Source: Cylindrodendrum hubeiense | Lineage: Eukaryota > Ascomycota > Sordariomycetes > Hypocreales > Nectriaceae | Length of the DNA stretch: 64,000 nucleotides | Direction: 5' to 3' | NCBI GenBank assembly: GCA_014621425.1 | Contig: JAANBB010000002.1 | Span: 127,001-191,000 of the forward strand | In this document: one piece after another, positions 44,617-57,278 of the stretch | How the letters are laid out: each line of letters begins with the position of its first letter | Numbering within the stretch: the stretch's first letter is position 1 | Notes under the pieces: model-generated | Seen by the model: the letters and a program-made list of their open reading frames with translations, nothing else | Told to the model about the DNA's origin: nothing | The model's database searches: none | Made by a program: the position numbers and the translations under genes

Positions 44617-47378
44617 CTACTGGAAATTGAACACATTGTCCCATATCCACATTTGATTCGACCCATCCAGTGAAAGTTCCATGTCATCAAAATTCGCGTA
44701 ACCTGGTGATGCGGATGAGCCTATAGACCCGTTGGCAGCTTCGGGGCCTTGCCATCCCTCTTGAGAATGCGCTAGGTTGTGTGCTGGTGGTTGCTGTGTA
44801 CTGGACCTAAGTCGTCCGTCGCGAAATACTAGGTAATATTAGACAAGTACAACTCGGCATTGGTTAGAACTGGGAATTTGTACCATTTTGCAATGCGATG
44901 ACAGCGTCATCAAAAGCATCGGTGCTCACTGTAGGATGAAGCTGCGATGATATTCCACCCTCGTTTCTGTAGATAGCGTGATTGACACCCAGTATATCCT
45001 CGTTTCCTGCGACAACTGAGGATAGCGCTCGATTATTATTGACAGAACCTCCAGTTTCAGCTTCGAGCCGCGGGATTTGCTCGGAATGTAGAAATCCAAG
45101 TACATCCAATGACTGCGATGGTCGAGCCCCATTATCACTGGACCCCTCATTGAACCCAGGATAACGAGGGTCGGCTGCGTTATCTGATGTCAACATCTTC
45201 ATCTCCTCTGAAAGAACTAGCTGCAAAAGGTTCTTCATAATATTCCCAGACTGCTTAGACAGCGTGGTTAAGGAGCCCAAAATTCGCGGCATTTGCATGA
45301 GCTTCCCCATCGCCCGCTTTGACTCTTGTGCCGTCGCTGTTAAAGGACATGATAGTGCAAAGAGACACAAAACCGCACCCGCAGTAAATAAATGTGTTCC
45401 GATAAATGGCGCAACAGGTGTACTCCCGGCCCATTTAAGGATATCCCGATACTCGAGGAGTTTCGTTGTCTTCATAGCTGCTTCCCAACATTGACTTTTA
45501 CAAGTCTGATAGAATTTCAGATCAGCCTCTTTCACAGCTGTCCCCTCTACCACAGCTGGTATTTCGGAGGGATTAAGTGGTGTCCCGTGTTTGCTAATAC
45601 CCTGATGCGATGTTGGTTCGTATGTTAAAAACGGCCGGTACAGGATGATTTGAGCATTGTAATAGAGGAGTTGGAGAGCAAGGGCTTGGACCTTGAACAC
45701 CTTGAGTAACTTGTCATTTTCTGAATCATGAGAGCCAGGCGTGAAAGACGATAATCTTAACTCTGGTGGAATGTCCCTTTCCCACGTAGCCAGGCGCTCT
45801 CTGATGCATTTGGCTTGCTGGATTACCTGGTGAATGGGTGTGCCTTTCTGATGGTAGAAGATTTCGAATATGTCAAACATAATTCTGTAGAGCTCGAATT
45901 TGTATCTTTGGTAGGCTAGAATTGTAACCTCCTGACGAGCGCCATTCTCTAGAAGCTCTATAGAATCATATCCCGGGCATTTAATGAGTGTATCGTCGAT
46001 ATTGCGGGGCATGCTTAGCTCCCAATACGATTCTTTGATTAGGCAAGCCCTCCCACAATTGATGGCAATGAACCTACGTAGAAGTTAGTAGAGACAGGTT
46101 GAAGTTGTAGGGACTCATACGTTTCAGAAATACAAAGTGTTCGCCAGCATCGTTTTCGTATTTCTCTTTGGATTGGGTCTATCCCATTCCATGCCGACTC
46201 GTTTTGAAGGCCAAGGGCCATTGCCGCTTTCAAAGCAGCACCAAGCACGACGTAAGCACGGGTAGGGATATTGGCGTGAAAGCCCAAATATGTCGCCAAA
46301 AGAGTTCCCACTTGAGCAGACTCAATGGTCGGAACATCAAATATTTGGAGAAAATTTGCTTCCACCTTGCGAACCATCTTCTTCTGAAGCCCGCGTACAT
46401 CATAGCCAGGGCGAACGTGGTTGATGGCCTCTTCGTCAACAAATGTACAGCCCATGGCGAGGACCACGAAAGAGAGTACGAGAAACGGGAAGCGATGAGG
46501 TTGAATAGACCCAGAATGGAACATGTCGTCAAATTCCCTTCTGAATGAAGTCTCATGAACGACTAATTGATACCAATGGGTATCGTTGATGTATGAGTCT
46601 AGGAGTAGAGATGCGATGTCCGTTGGGGGTAACGGCATGTCTATCAAATCTACTACCGGAACCCTCTCTTTGTGTTTAAGGAATGTGGCCGGGTTCGGAG
46701 TTGCTTTAAGACCTGCTGCGGTGCTCTCAGAGATGCTCGATGACGAGTGCCAATTGTCGTAGATCTAGGAAAGTGTTAGGTGTAAGACGTCCACGAATGG
46801 TGAGGAGTTGGGTACTGACATGAAAGTATAGATGGCGAGAATTCGTATTAGCTTCACTTATGACCTGAGTACTAGTTTGGCTTTCAGACACTGGAGATGG
46901 TGGCCCAAATTCGCTTCCGGAGATGTTTGGAGTATTCACGGCCTCCGGAATGGCCCGAGATGTCCGACGGGATACACGTTGAGGAGCCGCTTGGTAACCA
47001 ACGGTGGGAGGGGATGGTTTGCGTTGTCGCCTTAAAGAGGAAACCAGTGAGTAATGAATCTAGGTAATTGACTAGCAGCACCCAGCACATACCTGAGTCT
47101 TGTGACGTTCTCTTTACACTCCATGCTGGAGCGGGTGCAAAGCGCGCATGGTCTTTCATTGTCGCACTGTTTCCAGGCCTCGTCTTAGCTTCCATTTCAT
47201 CGTTGGCCAACGACAGGGTGGGTAGTTCACTTACCTTGAGCTTTTGCTTGTAGCATCGCAAGCATGCATTGCGAACTCTTGCGCTCTGCGACCCTTCGGC
47301 AACAGTAGAGGCAGGGCGCTCAACACTTTGGGGGGAGGCATGGCCCCGTAAAGACTGTTGGCGCGGTGAGTTGCCCAT
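44617..47378 (-). CDS. Cluster Zn2Cys6 transcription factor (Fungal_trans)
   Basis: Six exons on the minus strand: 47378-47235, 47166-47093, 47030-46820, 46764-46121, 46073-44884, 44828-44617, giving 824 aa. The zinc cluster spans the first intron: CLRCYKQKLKC then D-N-E-R-P-C, A-L-C and a final Cys in SSMEC. The middle region carries Fungal_trans blocks (HWYQLVVHETSFRREF, ALKAAMALGLQNES, IREIRKRCWRTL-like helix, SETFIAINCGRACLI). The C terminus ends WIWDNVFNFQ, an acidic/aromatic tail common in such factors. It is the only regulator inside the gene block 40-64 kb and is the natural candidate for pathway-specific control. CGG-containing repeats occur in several cluster promoters. Confidence 0.9.
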
Positions 47379-47927
47379 CGTCGGTAGCGACGCTTGATGA
47401 ACCGTCGCGATGATTCAGAGCAGGGCTGCGAGGGTATCGTGTCGGATCATCGCTCGGGGGCATCACGAACAAGGCGGGCTGCAAAATGAGGAGACGCCTC
47501 GGATTGCGGGGTCAACAAGTCTCCGAGGTCCGGGGTAGCGCCTCTCGTTCTGGTAATGGCGGGGAAGACGGACAGGGTGTGAACCCGTTACGAAAACTAC
47601 GCTAGAATAACCAATCTCGGAGAGGTTCTCCATGAATTCTTCAGTACGAGACCAAAGAGCATAGGAATGAACGATTCTCTCCCAAGCGCTTGATCTCATT
47701 TGGCTTATCCAAGCGGATTCGAGCATCAGCAGACCATTCACCGTATAGATTGGCGCTTTCTCATGCGATGAAAAGTCGGGGCATCTGAGCATGTAGGGTA
47801 GTACAGTAAGCACTAGGAAACAAGTAATTCTTTGTGAGCTGAGCTACAACTAGAAGGGAGCTAAAAGTACATGCCACCGATTTTGCGTAATCCCAGGTCT
47901 ATGACCTAGTCTATCCCGCATATAGTC
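47379..47927. other. Promoter region of the cluster regulator
   Basis: 549 bases between the regulator start and the end of P450-1. A minus-strand open frame at 47463-47813 lacks any recognised motif and is taken as chance. No motif repeat is visible. Confidence 0.4.
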
Positions 47928-49562
47928 TTACTCGAAGACCGCATTCTCCCACCCAGACCGTCTCACCAGATGTACTTTAATATCGCCCGCTGGCTTGAGG
48001 GATGTCAAAGGGAGCTTCGACCTGTCCATCTTAGGTATGTCGAAAATGGCTGTTGTGGGTGTCATGTCAAAACCAAGTAAAATGCTTCCTGCAAAGGTAA
48101 GAACTTCATAAGAGGCGAAATGTCGACCCGGGCATAGCGTGTTGCCACCTCCAAACGGCCTGAATGCTGCTGTCCGCCGAGTTCGTTGCTCTTTGGTGAG
48201 AACCTTCGACTTCAGGAATCTGGTATGGTCAAAGACGTCTGCATCTGCACCCCAAGTCGTTGGATCGGCATGGATGAATGCCGTCGGCATCTGGACTTGT
48301 GCTCCTTTCTTCAACAGCCAGCGGTCTTGTATAATAGTATCTTCATTCGTGTACCGCACAGTTGCGATGCCGCTCGTCATGCGGAGCACTTCGTCATAGG
48401 TAGACATGAAGATAGGGCACTTCTCACGCATAGCGGTAATGTCAAGGCAAATATCTGTTCGTGCCGATGGGTTTTCCAGTGTGGCTTCAAGCTCAGCTCG
48501 TATCTCTGCCAGCAGATCAGGTCTGGAGTAGATGGATATCAGCAACCAAAATGTCGTCGGGATGGTGTTGCCAACAATGGCCAGTATTGACCCGAGCAAA
48601 GCACGAGCATTGTTTTCGTTGCTCAAGCCCCGTCGAATACCGAGACCTGAAAGCTCTTTGATAAACGAGCAGGCTGAGCTCAATCCATCGTCGTTCAGAT
48701 ACTTCAAGAATGCACCAACAAGTTCTTTCCGAGATTTCTGTGCTGCAGAGTATTTCTTGGGGCTCAAGAACCATGGAATCCCTAGCAAAAGAACTTTGAT
48801 ATTTGCTTCCCACAACCTGTTAAGTGTTAGTTAAAGGTACTTTGATACTCAATCCAAGGGTTATTTACCAGAATGTTGCGGTTAGTGACGGATCAACCGT
48901 GAATGGATCTTTCTCGCCAAAGCAAGCTGAGTTATTCGTTATCGTAAAGAGATCCCGAACCCAAGCAAAGAGGTCTATTGTCTGACTTGACGGAGACTCA
49001 TTGATAGCACACATGAGTTTTCCGCGGATGAGACCACATAACTCCTCCAGTGAAGCAGTCCCGGGAAGTAATGACGATTTCTGGACTCTGTGGATTTCGC
49101 CATACATGCCATTCTCAGTATGAGCATCGCGAAAGATAAGCTCGATACCTTCCTCGTCGAACCCCATCATGCGACGGAATGCAGGAATCATGGCCGGAGT
49201 GAATGAAAGAGACGTCGTATTGCGCTGGACTGCCTGGACAAGCTCCGGAGACGTCACGATGTAGTTTTTCTGTCCCGACATGTCAATCGTGAAGATTGGA
49301 TGCGGTTGCTGGGCGCTAGGTGAGGATTAGAAACCAAGATGATTATGAACGGCTTTCAATTTTGAACGAATTACCTGACGATATCAAAATAGCGCAAGCC
49401 ATGCTTCAAAAGTCCATGAATGTGACTGAAGTACGGGATTGTCTCCTTGACATAGGGCGGCTCCCTTTTGTCTGGTTGCTTTTTTGAGGCCAGGGCGATG
49501 ATGACTAGAAGCACACAGCAAATGCCCCCTATCTGCAATGTTGACAGGCTGCTAAGAGCCAT
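47928..49562 (-). CDS. Cytochrome P450-1, CYP7/CYP8-like
   Basis: Three exons on the minus strand: 49562-49375, 49315-48869, 48816-47928, giving 507 aa. The ATG at 49562 precedes a membrane anchor (IGGICCVLLVIIALA). The K-helix is YDEVLRM (E-x-x-R), and the heme loop is FRPFGGGNTLCPGRHFA with Cys near residue 439. The I-helix (AIVGNTIPTTFWLL) lacks the usual acidic-Thr pair and has the N-T-x-P-T pattern typical of fungal P450s annotated as prostacyclin-synthase or sterol 7-alpha-hydroxylase-like. It is an ER-bound monooxygenase or isomerase on a lipophilic substrate. It is divergent from AT-1 over a 714-base gap. Its first intron shares position and phase with that of P450-3. Confidence 0.93.
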
Positions 49563-50276
49563 TGTGATGGTCTGCTTCAAATGGGTGTCGATTTCGATAT
49601 TTGTCAGTGTATCGTACCAACGACTCAACCTGGGTTACTCTACCGCTCTGAGTGTCTTTGAAATCTGATTCTAGGTTTGTAATTGCTACGAGGACGGTTT
49701 CAACAGCAGTTGGGACCTTGAAACACCTAATCCGGCTTCAGGCGAGGCCGACGACGCAGGTCATACTTCCAGGGACTGGGCAGGGACTAGGCAGGGACGA
49801 GAAGTGGAGGTCCATAATATGCATGGTCATATGCATTGAAGGCAGCAAGACACGCGCCCCCCGACGGTCCGATAGATTGGGGCAGTGCAGCTGTTGGCTA
49901 CGTGTTTTGCAAAACAGGCCTGTGGAGACAAAATGGGCATGGGTCCACCTAAGCTGATGCGTGCAGGATACACGCAGTAGCGGATTCATCCTTCGCTTCG
50001 TTGTTTGAGTTGGCCGTCTTTTTTTTAGATGGAAACAAGGCGGGTTTGCCGGGATATCCCAGCATCCCAGTATCGAAGATTGTGGATTGACTCATGCACC
50101 ATGATGGTAGGAGAAGCTGGCTGACAGCCCAGTGCAGTGATGTGTACTGCCAACAACTCGGATTCCTTGAACGCCAGCACCTATCTATCTTGAGCCGGAT
50201 TTCCAGAAGAACCCCCGCGTTCTTTGGTATGCCCTGGCAGCTGCACCTTGAAACACTTACGATCCAGCAAAGCACA
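49563..50276. promoter_or_regulatory. Divergent promoter of P450-1 and AT-1
   Basis: 714 bases between divergent starts, so co-regulation is likely. The repeated CAGGGACT(G/A)GGCAGGGACTAGGCAGGGAC segment (49770-49798) is a short GGCAGGGACT tandem. A second AT-1 start candidate lies at 50229. Confidence 0.45.
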
Positions 50277-51555
50277 ATGGCTTGCCGCCTCTATCTCCAC
50301 CCACTGCTCATCTCGACAGTGCAGCAGTTCTTCTTCATTTACGTTGCCGGGTTCACGTCTCGCGACTCGGTGCTTCGCCCAATTGGATTTGTCCTATTCC
50401 TTCTTTCTACCTTTGTTGCCCTTTCCAACTACGAAAACTTCGTGGAGCCGCCAGGATGGGTCGCTCGCACTGCTGCCTCGGCCTTTCCGCAAATCTCATT
50501 GACCTACTTTGAGCGCATGATTGTTCGCAAAATTGCTTTCGTTGACGGTCAGGACAAGAAATCCTCTAACGAAGACAAGAAAACGGCCAAGCCCCAATCG
50601 AGAATAAGTAAATTTCGATCGCGCTATGTCTTCGGCCAGGAAGTCGCATCTTCTATGAGAGGATTGGGGACTTCTTGGGAGATCAGGAATGTTCACCATT
50701 TTGACTCCCAAGACCCGTCCTACGCACCACCAGCAATGCTTTTCATCTCTTCAAACCTCCTGAAAGTGATATTCTGCTATTTCACCCACAAGCTGTGCAT
50801 CCACACACAGCTTGGCCTGGATCATCAGTACATGTCACCCGAGCATGTACCGATCTTTCGTCGTCTTGGCCATGTGACTTTGGCCGAGTTGCAAGTCCGG
50901 TACATAGCGACCATCACGACAGTCGTGTCGCTATTTTGCTTCATCCAGGGCGGATACTCGCTAGCCTCAGCGGTATCGGTCACCATGAACCCAAAAGCTG
51001 TCAAAGATTGGCGACCGCTTTTCGGTGAACTGGCAGACTCATACTGTCTTCGACAGTTCTGGTCGTGAGTATTCTCACACCCTCGATAAGAACCAGTTAT
51101 TAACAACTTTTAGGACATTTTGGCATCAGGGGCTGCAGAACAACCTGAGGGGGACGTCAACATGGATTACCAAGAATGTTCTCCGAATCAGATCGTTCTC
51201 GCTCCTTTCTCGATACATGAAGATCTTGATTGCGTTCTCACTGTCTGGCTTGGTTCACATTCCATCTGACATGGGCAGCGCAGTTCCCGCGGCGAAGTCT
51301 GGGGCTATACAGTTCTTCGCCACGCAGCTGATTGGATTGATGTTGGAGGACGTGTTTGGAAACATGTTCAGCCCGCTCTGGAAGTCAAAGTTTACACGGG
51401 TGCTAGCGAGGCTGTTGGGGTACTTCTGGGTGCTTAGTTTTCTTGTCTGGTCAGGACCTGTTAGGTGGTTTCCTGTAATTCTGATGCAGAATTCCGAGAC
51501 TGAGCTTATAGGTCTCGGTGCATTCAAGCCACTATTAAAGGTCAGGAGCTGCTAA
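50277..51555 (+). CDS. Wax-synthase-like membrane O-acyltransferase AT-1
   Basis: Two exons: 50277-51064 and 51114-51555 (intron 49 nt), giving 409 aa. At least seven hydrophobic spans are visible. The family core is the block LRQFWSTFWHQGLQNNLRG, where the conserved HQ lies after an R-x-F-W pattern, followed by LVHIPSDMGS. These fit the fungal wax-synthase-domain acyltransferases, whose relatives include O-acetyltransferases of trichothecene (Tri7-like) and pyripyropene-type pathways. It probably transfers an acetyl or other acyl group from CoA to a hydroxyl of the cluster product in the ER membrane. The start was chosen as the ATG just before the first span; ATG 50229 would add 16 residues. 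Confidence 0.9.
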
Positions 51556-51937
51556 CTGCAGCGAGTCCTGGGTGAAGATAGATGAATAGCTAGAACTACT
51601 TGATTATATACAATTTCCGAAGTCTTGGGTATTTTGATCAGTAACTGGTTGTATTCTGTGATATGCTCCGTTAATTGAAGAGTCTGATTTCTATTTATAT
51701 CAATCTTGATAAGTTAGTTCTGTTAGAAAATGTGCCATCGTACCACGTACCGATGATGTGTACACGCATTGACGAATTTTCGACCATTGCGCATTTACGG
51801 GTTTTGGGGGGGACCTTAGCGAATGTACCACTGTACCATCCACTGTAGGTACTTAATGTACAGTATCTTACGCTGCACCCACTGCAATTCACTTTCATCA
51901 CCCAAAAACAACACCATTTCTGCACACATCCCACACC
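51556..51937. promoter_or_regulatory. Promoter of P450-2
   Basis: 382 bases between AT-1 and P450-2. Two near-identical phrases, ATGTGCCATCGTACCACGTACC (about 51729) and AATGTACCACTGTACCATCC (about 51824), give short GTACCA repeats. No TATA box is evident. Confidence 0.4.
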
Positions 51938-53654
51938 ATGATCTCACTTTGGTCCGCCATTGGCGTCCTCTTTTTGTCATATGTCGGTCTTAGTATTGTG
52001 CAGCTCATTTACAACTACAGAAAAGCAAAGTCTATCGGTCTTCCAGTGTTGATCACGCCGGTAGACCCCTCAAATGTCCCCTACCTTTTATGTTCTAGCT
52101 GGCTGGAGCCGCTCTTGAGAAAGTGCCTACCATTTGGGCTAGGCAACTTTGTCGAGTACAACAGTCGCGACTGGAACTACGACAAAATCTACGACCTGCA
52201 AGAGCGAATTGGCGACACCTTCATCATCGTGAGCCCCAAGCAGATCCGTGTCTTCACCGGGAATGCGAAAGCGTCCGACGAATTGTGTCGGAGACGCAAG
52301 GACTTTGTCAAGGCCGTGGCGTTGTACAAGCCGCTGGAGATCTTCGGTCGCAATGTCGTGACAACGGAAGGAGACGACTGGGTACGGCACCGGAGAATCA
52401 CGACGCCTCCATTCAATGAGAGAAACAGCGCGCTTGTGTGGGATGAATCCAAGCGACAGGCAAAGGACATGCTCAAGATGTGGGCAGCAAACCCAGAGGG
52501 TGTGGTCAATCCCCAGAGCGACACCATGATGCTTGCCCTCCACGTTCTTACAGCCGCTGGATTTGGCAGAAGCTACACATTCGGCAGCGGCCTAGAAAGC
52601 CCTTCAAAAAATCACAGTCTCACATACCGCGATGCTCTCAGTATCATCCTCGGCAACTTGTTCACTGCTGTCTTTACAGCTACTGTCAATCTGCCAAACT
52701 GGATGCTGCCTTCCAAGTTCAAGGAAGTCCAAGATGCTGTGGTCAACTTCCGCCAATACATGGCCGAGATGGTCGCTGAGGAGCGCGAGGCTATGGATGC
52801 AGGAGCCTCCGAGCAGGACAACCTCATGAGCATTCTGGTGCGAGCCTCAGAGAATGAGAGCTCAAATGGCAAAGGTGCCCGCCACTTGACAGATGCGGAA
52901 ATTTACGGGAATCTGTTCAGCTACAACCTGGCCGGCCACGAGACAACTTCAAACACACTTGCCTACGCGACGGTCCTTCTCGCAGCAAACCCAAAGTGGC
53001 AGGATTGGGCGGCAGAAGAGATCAATGAAGTCACGGCGGGAGTCAACTTGGACGAGCTGGACTACGAGACGTATTATCCTCAGTTGAAGCGATCACTTGC
53101 TATCATGGTAAGGCATTGCCCGTACATTGCTCTACTTGAACCATCTACTAACTCAGTTGCAGCACGAGACACTACGATTATTCGGTGCAGCAAGGGCTGT
53201 TCCCAAGACGACAAATGTCGACCAAACATTGAAAGTCAACGGAACCTCGTACACCATCCCAAAGAACACATTCATCGGCGTCAATTTGGCGGGCCTGCAC
53301 ACCTCCTCGGCATCATGGGGCACCGACTCGCTGGAGTGGCTCCCCAGCCGCTGGATCTCCCGCGACGAAACAGGCCAGGAAAAGCTGGCCCCAATGCCCT
53401 CCGGCGCCTTCTTGCCCTGGGCCGCCGGGCCACGCGTGTGCCCTGGCAAGAAGTTTTCGCAGGTGGAGTTTGTCGCCGTGTTAGCGTGTCTGCTGAAGGG
53501 ATACCGGGTGGAGCCAGACACGGGCGGTAAGCTCAGCAAGGCGGCAGCATCTGACCTGCTGATGGAAGAGGCGAAGCAATCTAGCTTCAATTTCCTGCTG
53601 AAGGTGAAGCACCCCGAGAGGCTCAGGCTGCGGTGCGTGCCACGGAACGCGTAG
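51938..53654 (+). CDS. Cytochrome P450-2
   Basis: Two exons: 51938-53107 and 53163-53654 (intron 55 nt), giving 553 aa. An N-terminal anchor (SAIGVLFLSYVGLSIVQLIY) targets the ER. Standard P450 motifs are all present: WVRHRRITTPPF in the C-helix, I-helix NLAGHETTSNTLAY, K-helix HETLRLFG (E-x-x-R), and heme loop LPWAAGPRVCPGKKFSQ with Cys near residue 482. The architecture is that of class E group I fungal P450s, often seen in clusters. With a complete acid-alcohol pair in the I-helix it is expected to be a normal monooxygenase. Substrate unknown. Confidence 0.94.
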
Positions 53655-55282
53655 CGAGCCGGTCGTGTCGGAACCGCCACTCAAGCGCCGCAGTTCCAAG
53701 CCCTGCACCGTTATGCGATCGGATCTGCATACAGGGGTCACCCCCCTTGTGACGGTGACGCAGATCTGACCATGGTGCGAGTGGATAAAACGCGGCTCAA
53801 AGTAGAAACAGGAACGCCAGCCCGCACGCTGTTGTCAACCACCCATGTAGCTTAGTCTGTCCGTTATAGAAATTACCAGTTATCATTTAGCCTTCGTATT
53901 CTTACCGCAGCATATCTCGAGGAATATCATCCGGGCCCACAATTAAGCGGGTTTCCGTGAGGTTCCAAGATTGAGTTGTGATTCATACGTCAACGATGAT
54001 GTGGCAGGATTCTACGGCCAAGTGGGTCTGGATCAGCCTTTTGTCGCATGAGACCAATCTTCAGCCACCTGATACAAACCCGTAGTTTGACAGCGGGAAA
54101 TACTAGAACCCAGAACCATGTTTGGCTCTGAAGGTCGCCAGGGCTGTGCGTGCCGCAAGTCGACGATACCAACGCGCCGCAGATTCGCTGCCCTGGACCC
54201 AGCAGATTATTTACATCATGTGGGTCAGACCCCTGAACAAAATCTTCCTCTCGGTCAAATATCCCCACTATATCTGCGGCTTACAGGTTTTGGGCTTGTC
54301 GTAACAGTTGCCCTATGGACCGGCGTCCCTTGACAGGTGTAAGTGCTTACGGAGTATTTCTAGCAAGGATGGTGGGATGGATCATATCAACAGCCCGGGC
54401 GGACCAATGGGATGCCCACGGGCTGTTATCACCTTGACATGCAGAAAGACTGTGCCGCATTGGCTCGCCATTCGTTTCTGCCGTCATTGTTGTATCAGTA
54501 AAATCCTCCTGTGCACACATACTCACTTCTCCGGAGCCATTGCCATGTGTCTAACCCAGTCTGGTTCAGGTAAGTGATACCAGTCGTCTTAACAGCATCC
54601 ACTGTAAGAAATCCGACGTCAGCACGCTTTTCAACTGTCCACATGACACCACCATCCAGAAATCCCTCACGCTTGCTCTGCGTGTTGGCCCTAGTATATG
54701 GTTGTTGGTTGCTCGTGGATGCTGTACTTCCATTGGTTCACTTGCGGGATGTCAGATGTCAGGGACTTGAGGCTGAGTGAAGACATGGATCTGTCCCCAT
54801 CCCCAAGTGTTTCACCCCGGAAATACCCAGCCTCAGGTCTAACGCAGATGGCCAATGCTGGATGACCCGGTCTCTCGCAGGAACTTGTCCCAAAGTACCC
54901 AACGTGCTCCGGTCCATGAGGCGCAAAGGGTGGCATGGGCCAGATAGCACCCTGGTATTCATGTAGGTCTGCTGGGTCTTCCTCGGGTAGGGATGATGGA
55001 GTGGAAATCAGGCATTGAGGACCCAACACCTCGATCCTTTACACCTGTCAGGCCGACTGGCTAATTTCGATACGCTATTTGTGGCAACCTGGAACCGGGT
55101 CCTCGGCGCCAGCCTGGACAACACAGGAGTATTGTGGCCGAGTTAGGCAGCGCAGCCCTCCCCGCTGCCAGACCGTCTTGATGTAGGGCTCCCCCGCGCA
55201 GTCTGGCTGTTTTCCCGAACGAGATTCACGGGGTATTTGTTGAGTGTCAATACTCTGGATCACGACATTTGCGGGATCCAAA
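53655..55282. other. Longest gene-free stretch inside the cluster
   Basis: 1.63 kb between P450-2 and P450-3. Frames at 54118-54333 (+), 53990-54268 (-) and 54691-55029 (-) are open but show no family motif, and no splice combination gave a recognisable protein. The palindrome-like segment AACAGCCCGGGC..GCCCACGGGCTGTT lies at 54390-54427, including CCCACGGGCTGT at 54415-54426, which recurs upstream of AT-2. It may hold a decayed gene or just the P450-3 promoter. Confidence 0.45.
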
Positions 55283-57091
55283 ATGCCATCTTTTAAGCTT
55301 CAACCACGGGTCATACATGACTACTTCCATTTCGAAATGGAGAACGCCACTATTGTTAACGGATTTTGGTTCAAATTCGTTATAATTGCACTACTATTGT
55401 TGCTATCAACATATTGTTTCACCACCATTCGCTATTCGATACAACGTTTCCGCGACCGTCGCTACCAAGGAAAGGAGCCGCTCACACTTCCATATGTACT
55501 ACCTGGAGTTGGCTCAGCACTCAGTCTGATCGGAAATCCCCATGGATTCTTCAACTCTATTGTGTAAGTGGCACCTGCGTGTCGTGACACCTCCAGCTAA
55601 CATATCACAGACGGAAAGTCGACAATGGGGAGCCCATTCGCATGCGCCTGGGCAACGTCCATGCTTATCTCATCCACGGCACTAGGAACGTCCAACAAAT
55701 TTTCCGTTGTTCCAAGGAACTCACCTTCGAGGAATTCGCCCTCAGAGTTGCTCAGAAGGTCAAGCGTCTGCCTGCGAAGGACGCCGCACTGGTAGCCAAG
55801 GATCTCTCTGGCTCGTCGCGACAACCCCTCACCGAAACCCGCGATGAAGACCGCATATGGAGGAAGTTCCACGAGATATACGAATCACACCTTATCGGGT
55901 CAAACGCAGTGTCGGCCTTGACTGAGTTATTCATCAACACCATGATTGATCAACTCAACACCATCAGCACCGACACTCCGCTTGAATGCGGCGTCGACGA
56001 ATTCATGAAACATCACATGTTCCGAGCATCCACCATCGCCCTTGCGGGTCAAGGTGTGTTTGATGCAGACCCCAAGTTCGCCGAGGTCTTCTGGGAATAC
56101 GATGAGGACTTCATGACCTTGCTATACGGCCTACCCAAGTTTCTCTGTCGCAGGGGCTGGGATGCTAGGGACAAATGCCTGGAGACCGTGAAGACTTATC
56201 TTGGGAGGGCCTGGGAGCAACTAGACTGGGGTGCCTGCCAAGAGACAGACCCTGACTGGGAACCCAACTTTGGATCAAAGCTGGTGCGCGAGCGAGAGGT
56301 TGCCATGGAGAAATACGGTATTGGTCTGGATGGGCGCGCTTCGTTCCAAATGGGACTAATATGGTCGTAAGTTACAATCTCCCCTTGCTCCACCTTTGGC
56401 AAACATGCTCACCACTTACTTCAGTATCAACTCAAATGCCATCCCGATGACTTCATGGGTCATTATTGAGATTCTACGCCGACCAGAGCTTTTCCAAAGG
56501 ATCAAAGAAGAGGTAGCTGCCGTTGTCGACATGGATGGTCTCAAGAAAAGGCAAGCGGCGTCTGGCGACGACTCGCAATCGTTGATCAACATTGCCGAGC
56601 TCAAGAAGCTACCACTCCTTAACTCGGTTTACCTGGAGTGCCTTCGTCTCAGGTCATCCGTCTTTGTTGTCCGCAAACTACGCAACTCAATCGAACTTGA
56701 TGGATACATGCTGAAGGAGGGAAACCTCGTACTGGCGCCATCATATCTTGCCCACAATGAACCCGGAGTTTGGGCATCGCCCGCTCACCCCCCAGAGGAG
56801 TTCTGGCCAGAGCGATTTATTAAATCATCAAACGGTAACGCCCAGAGCGGGATTTCAGCGGGCAAATTCTTCCCTTACGGTGGCGGTTCCGCAATGTGTC
56901 CCGGGCGGAATTACGCGAAGCAGGAGATTTTGTCAGCAGTGGTTCTGTTTTTCTCTCATTTTGATGTGGAGCCGTTGCATTTTATTGACCGGAATGGCAA
57001 GCCTTCAGAGCGGGGGCCAGAAGTCGGCAAGGAAGCCCGGGGTGTTGCGCGAGTTGATAGAGATTTGCTGGTCAGGCTACGGCGTATTTAA
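55283..57091 (+). CDS. Cytochrome P450-3, CYP7/CYP8-like
   Basis: Three exons: 55283-55563, 55611-56366, 56425-57091, giving 567 aa. The membrane anchor is FVIIALLLLLSTYCF, preceded by about 30 polar residues; ATG 55337 would shorten the leader by 18. The I-helix region INSNAIPMTSWVII has the N-A-x-P pattern instead of acid-Thr, the K-helix is YLECLRL, and the heme loop is FPYGGGSAMCPGRNYAKQ with Cys near residue 503. This is the same subgroup as P450-1 (GGG-x3-CPGR). First introns fall at the matching place (FDIV/ and FNSIV/) in the same phase, which points to common descent. It is convergent with AT-2. Confidence 0.92.
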
Positions 57092-57278
57092 TTGATTTAG
57101 AGGAGTTAGAAATATCCAGGGCCAATAAATTATGGTACTAAAGCAATCGCCCTGATCTTTACAAACAAATTTCCTGGCCCTGTTTTGCACACGACCCTTT
57201 TCGACGTCGCATTCATTGCAAACTGCAAGCATGTCAGGGACCAATGGCCGAGGTGATAAAAAATTGGTTTGTTGCGTT

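Noticed and set aside
47463..47813. Minus-strand open frame of 116 codons between the cluster regulator and P450-1
   Set aside because: No family signal and no intron structure linking it to either neighbour.
54118..54333. Overlapping plus-strand frames that might be a small terpene cyclase or acyltransferase remnant
   Set aside because: I could not find any catalytic motif or plausible exon join; hydrophobic words were too short to support a call.
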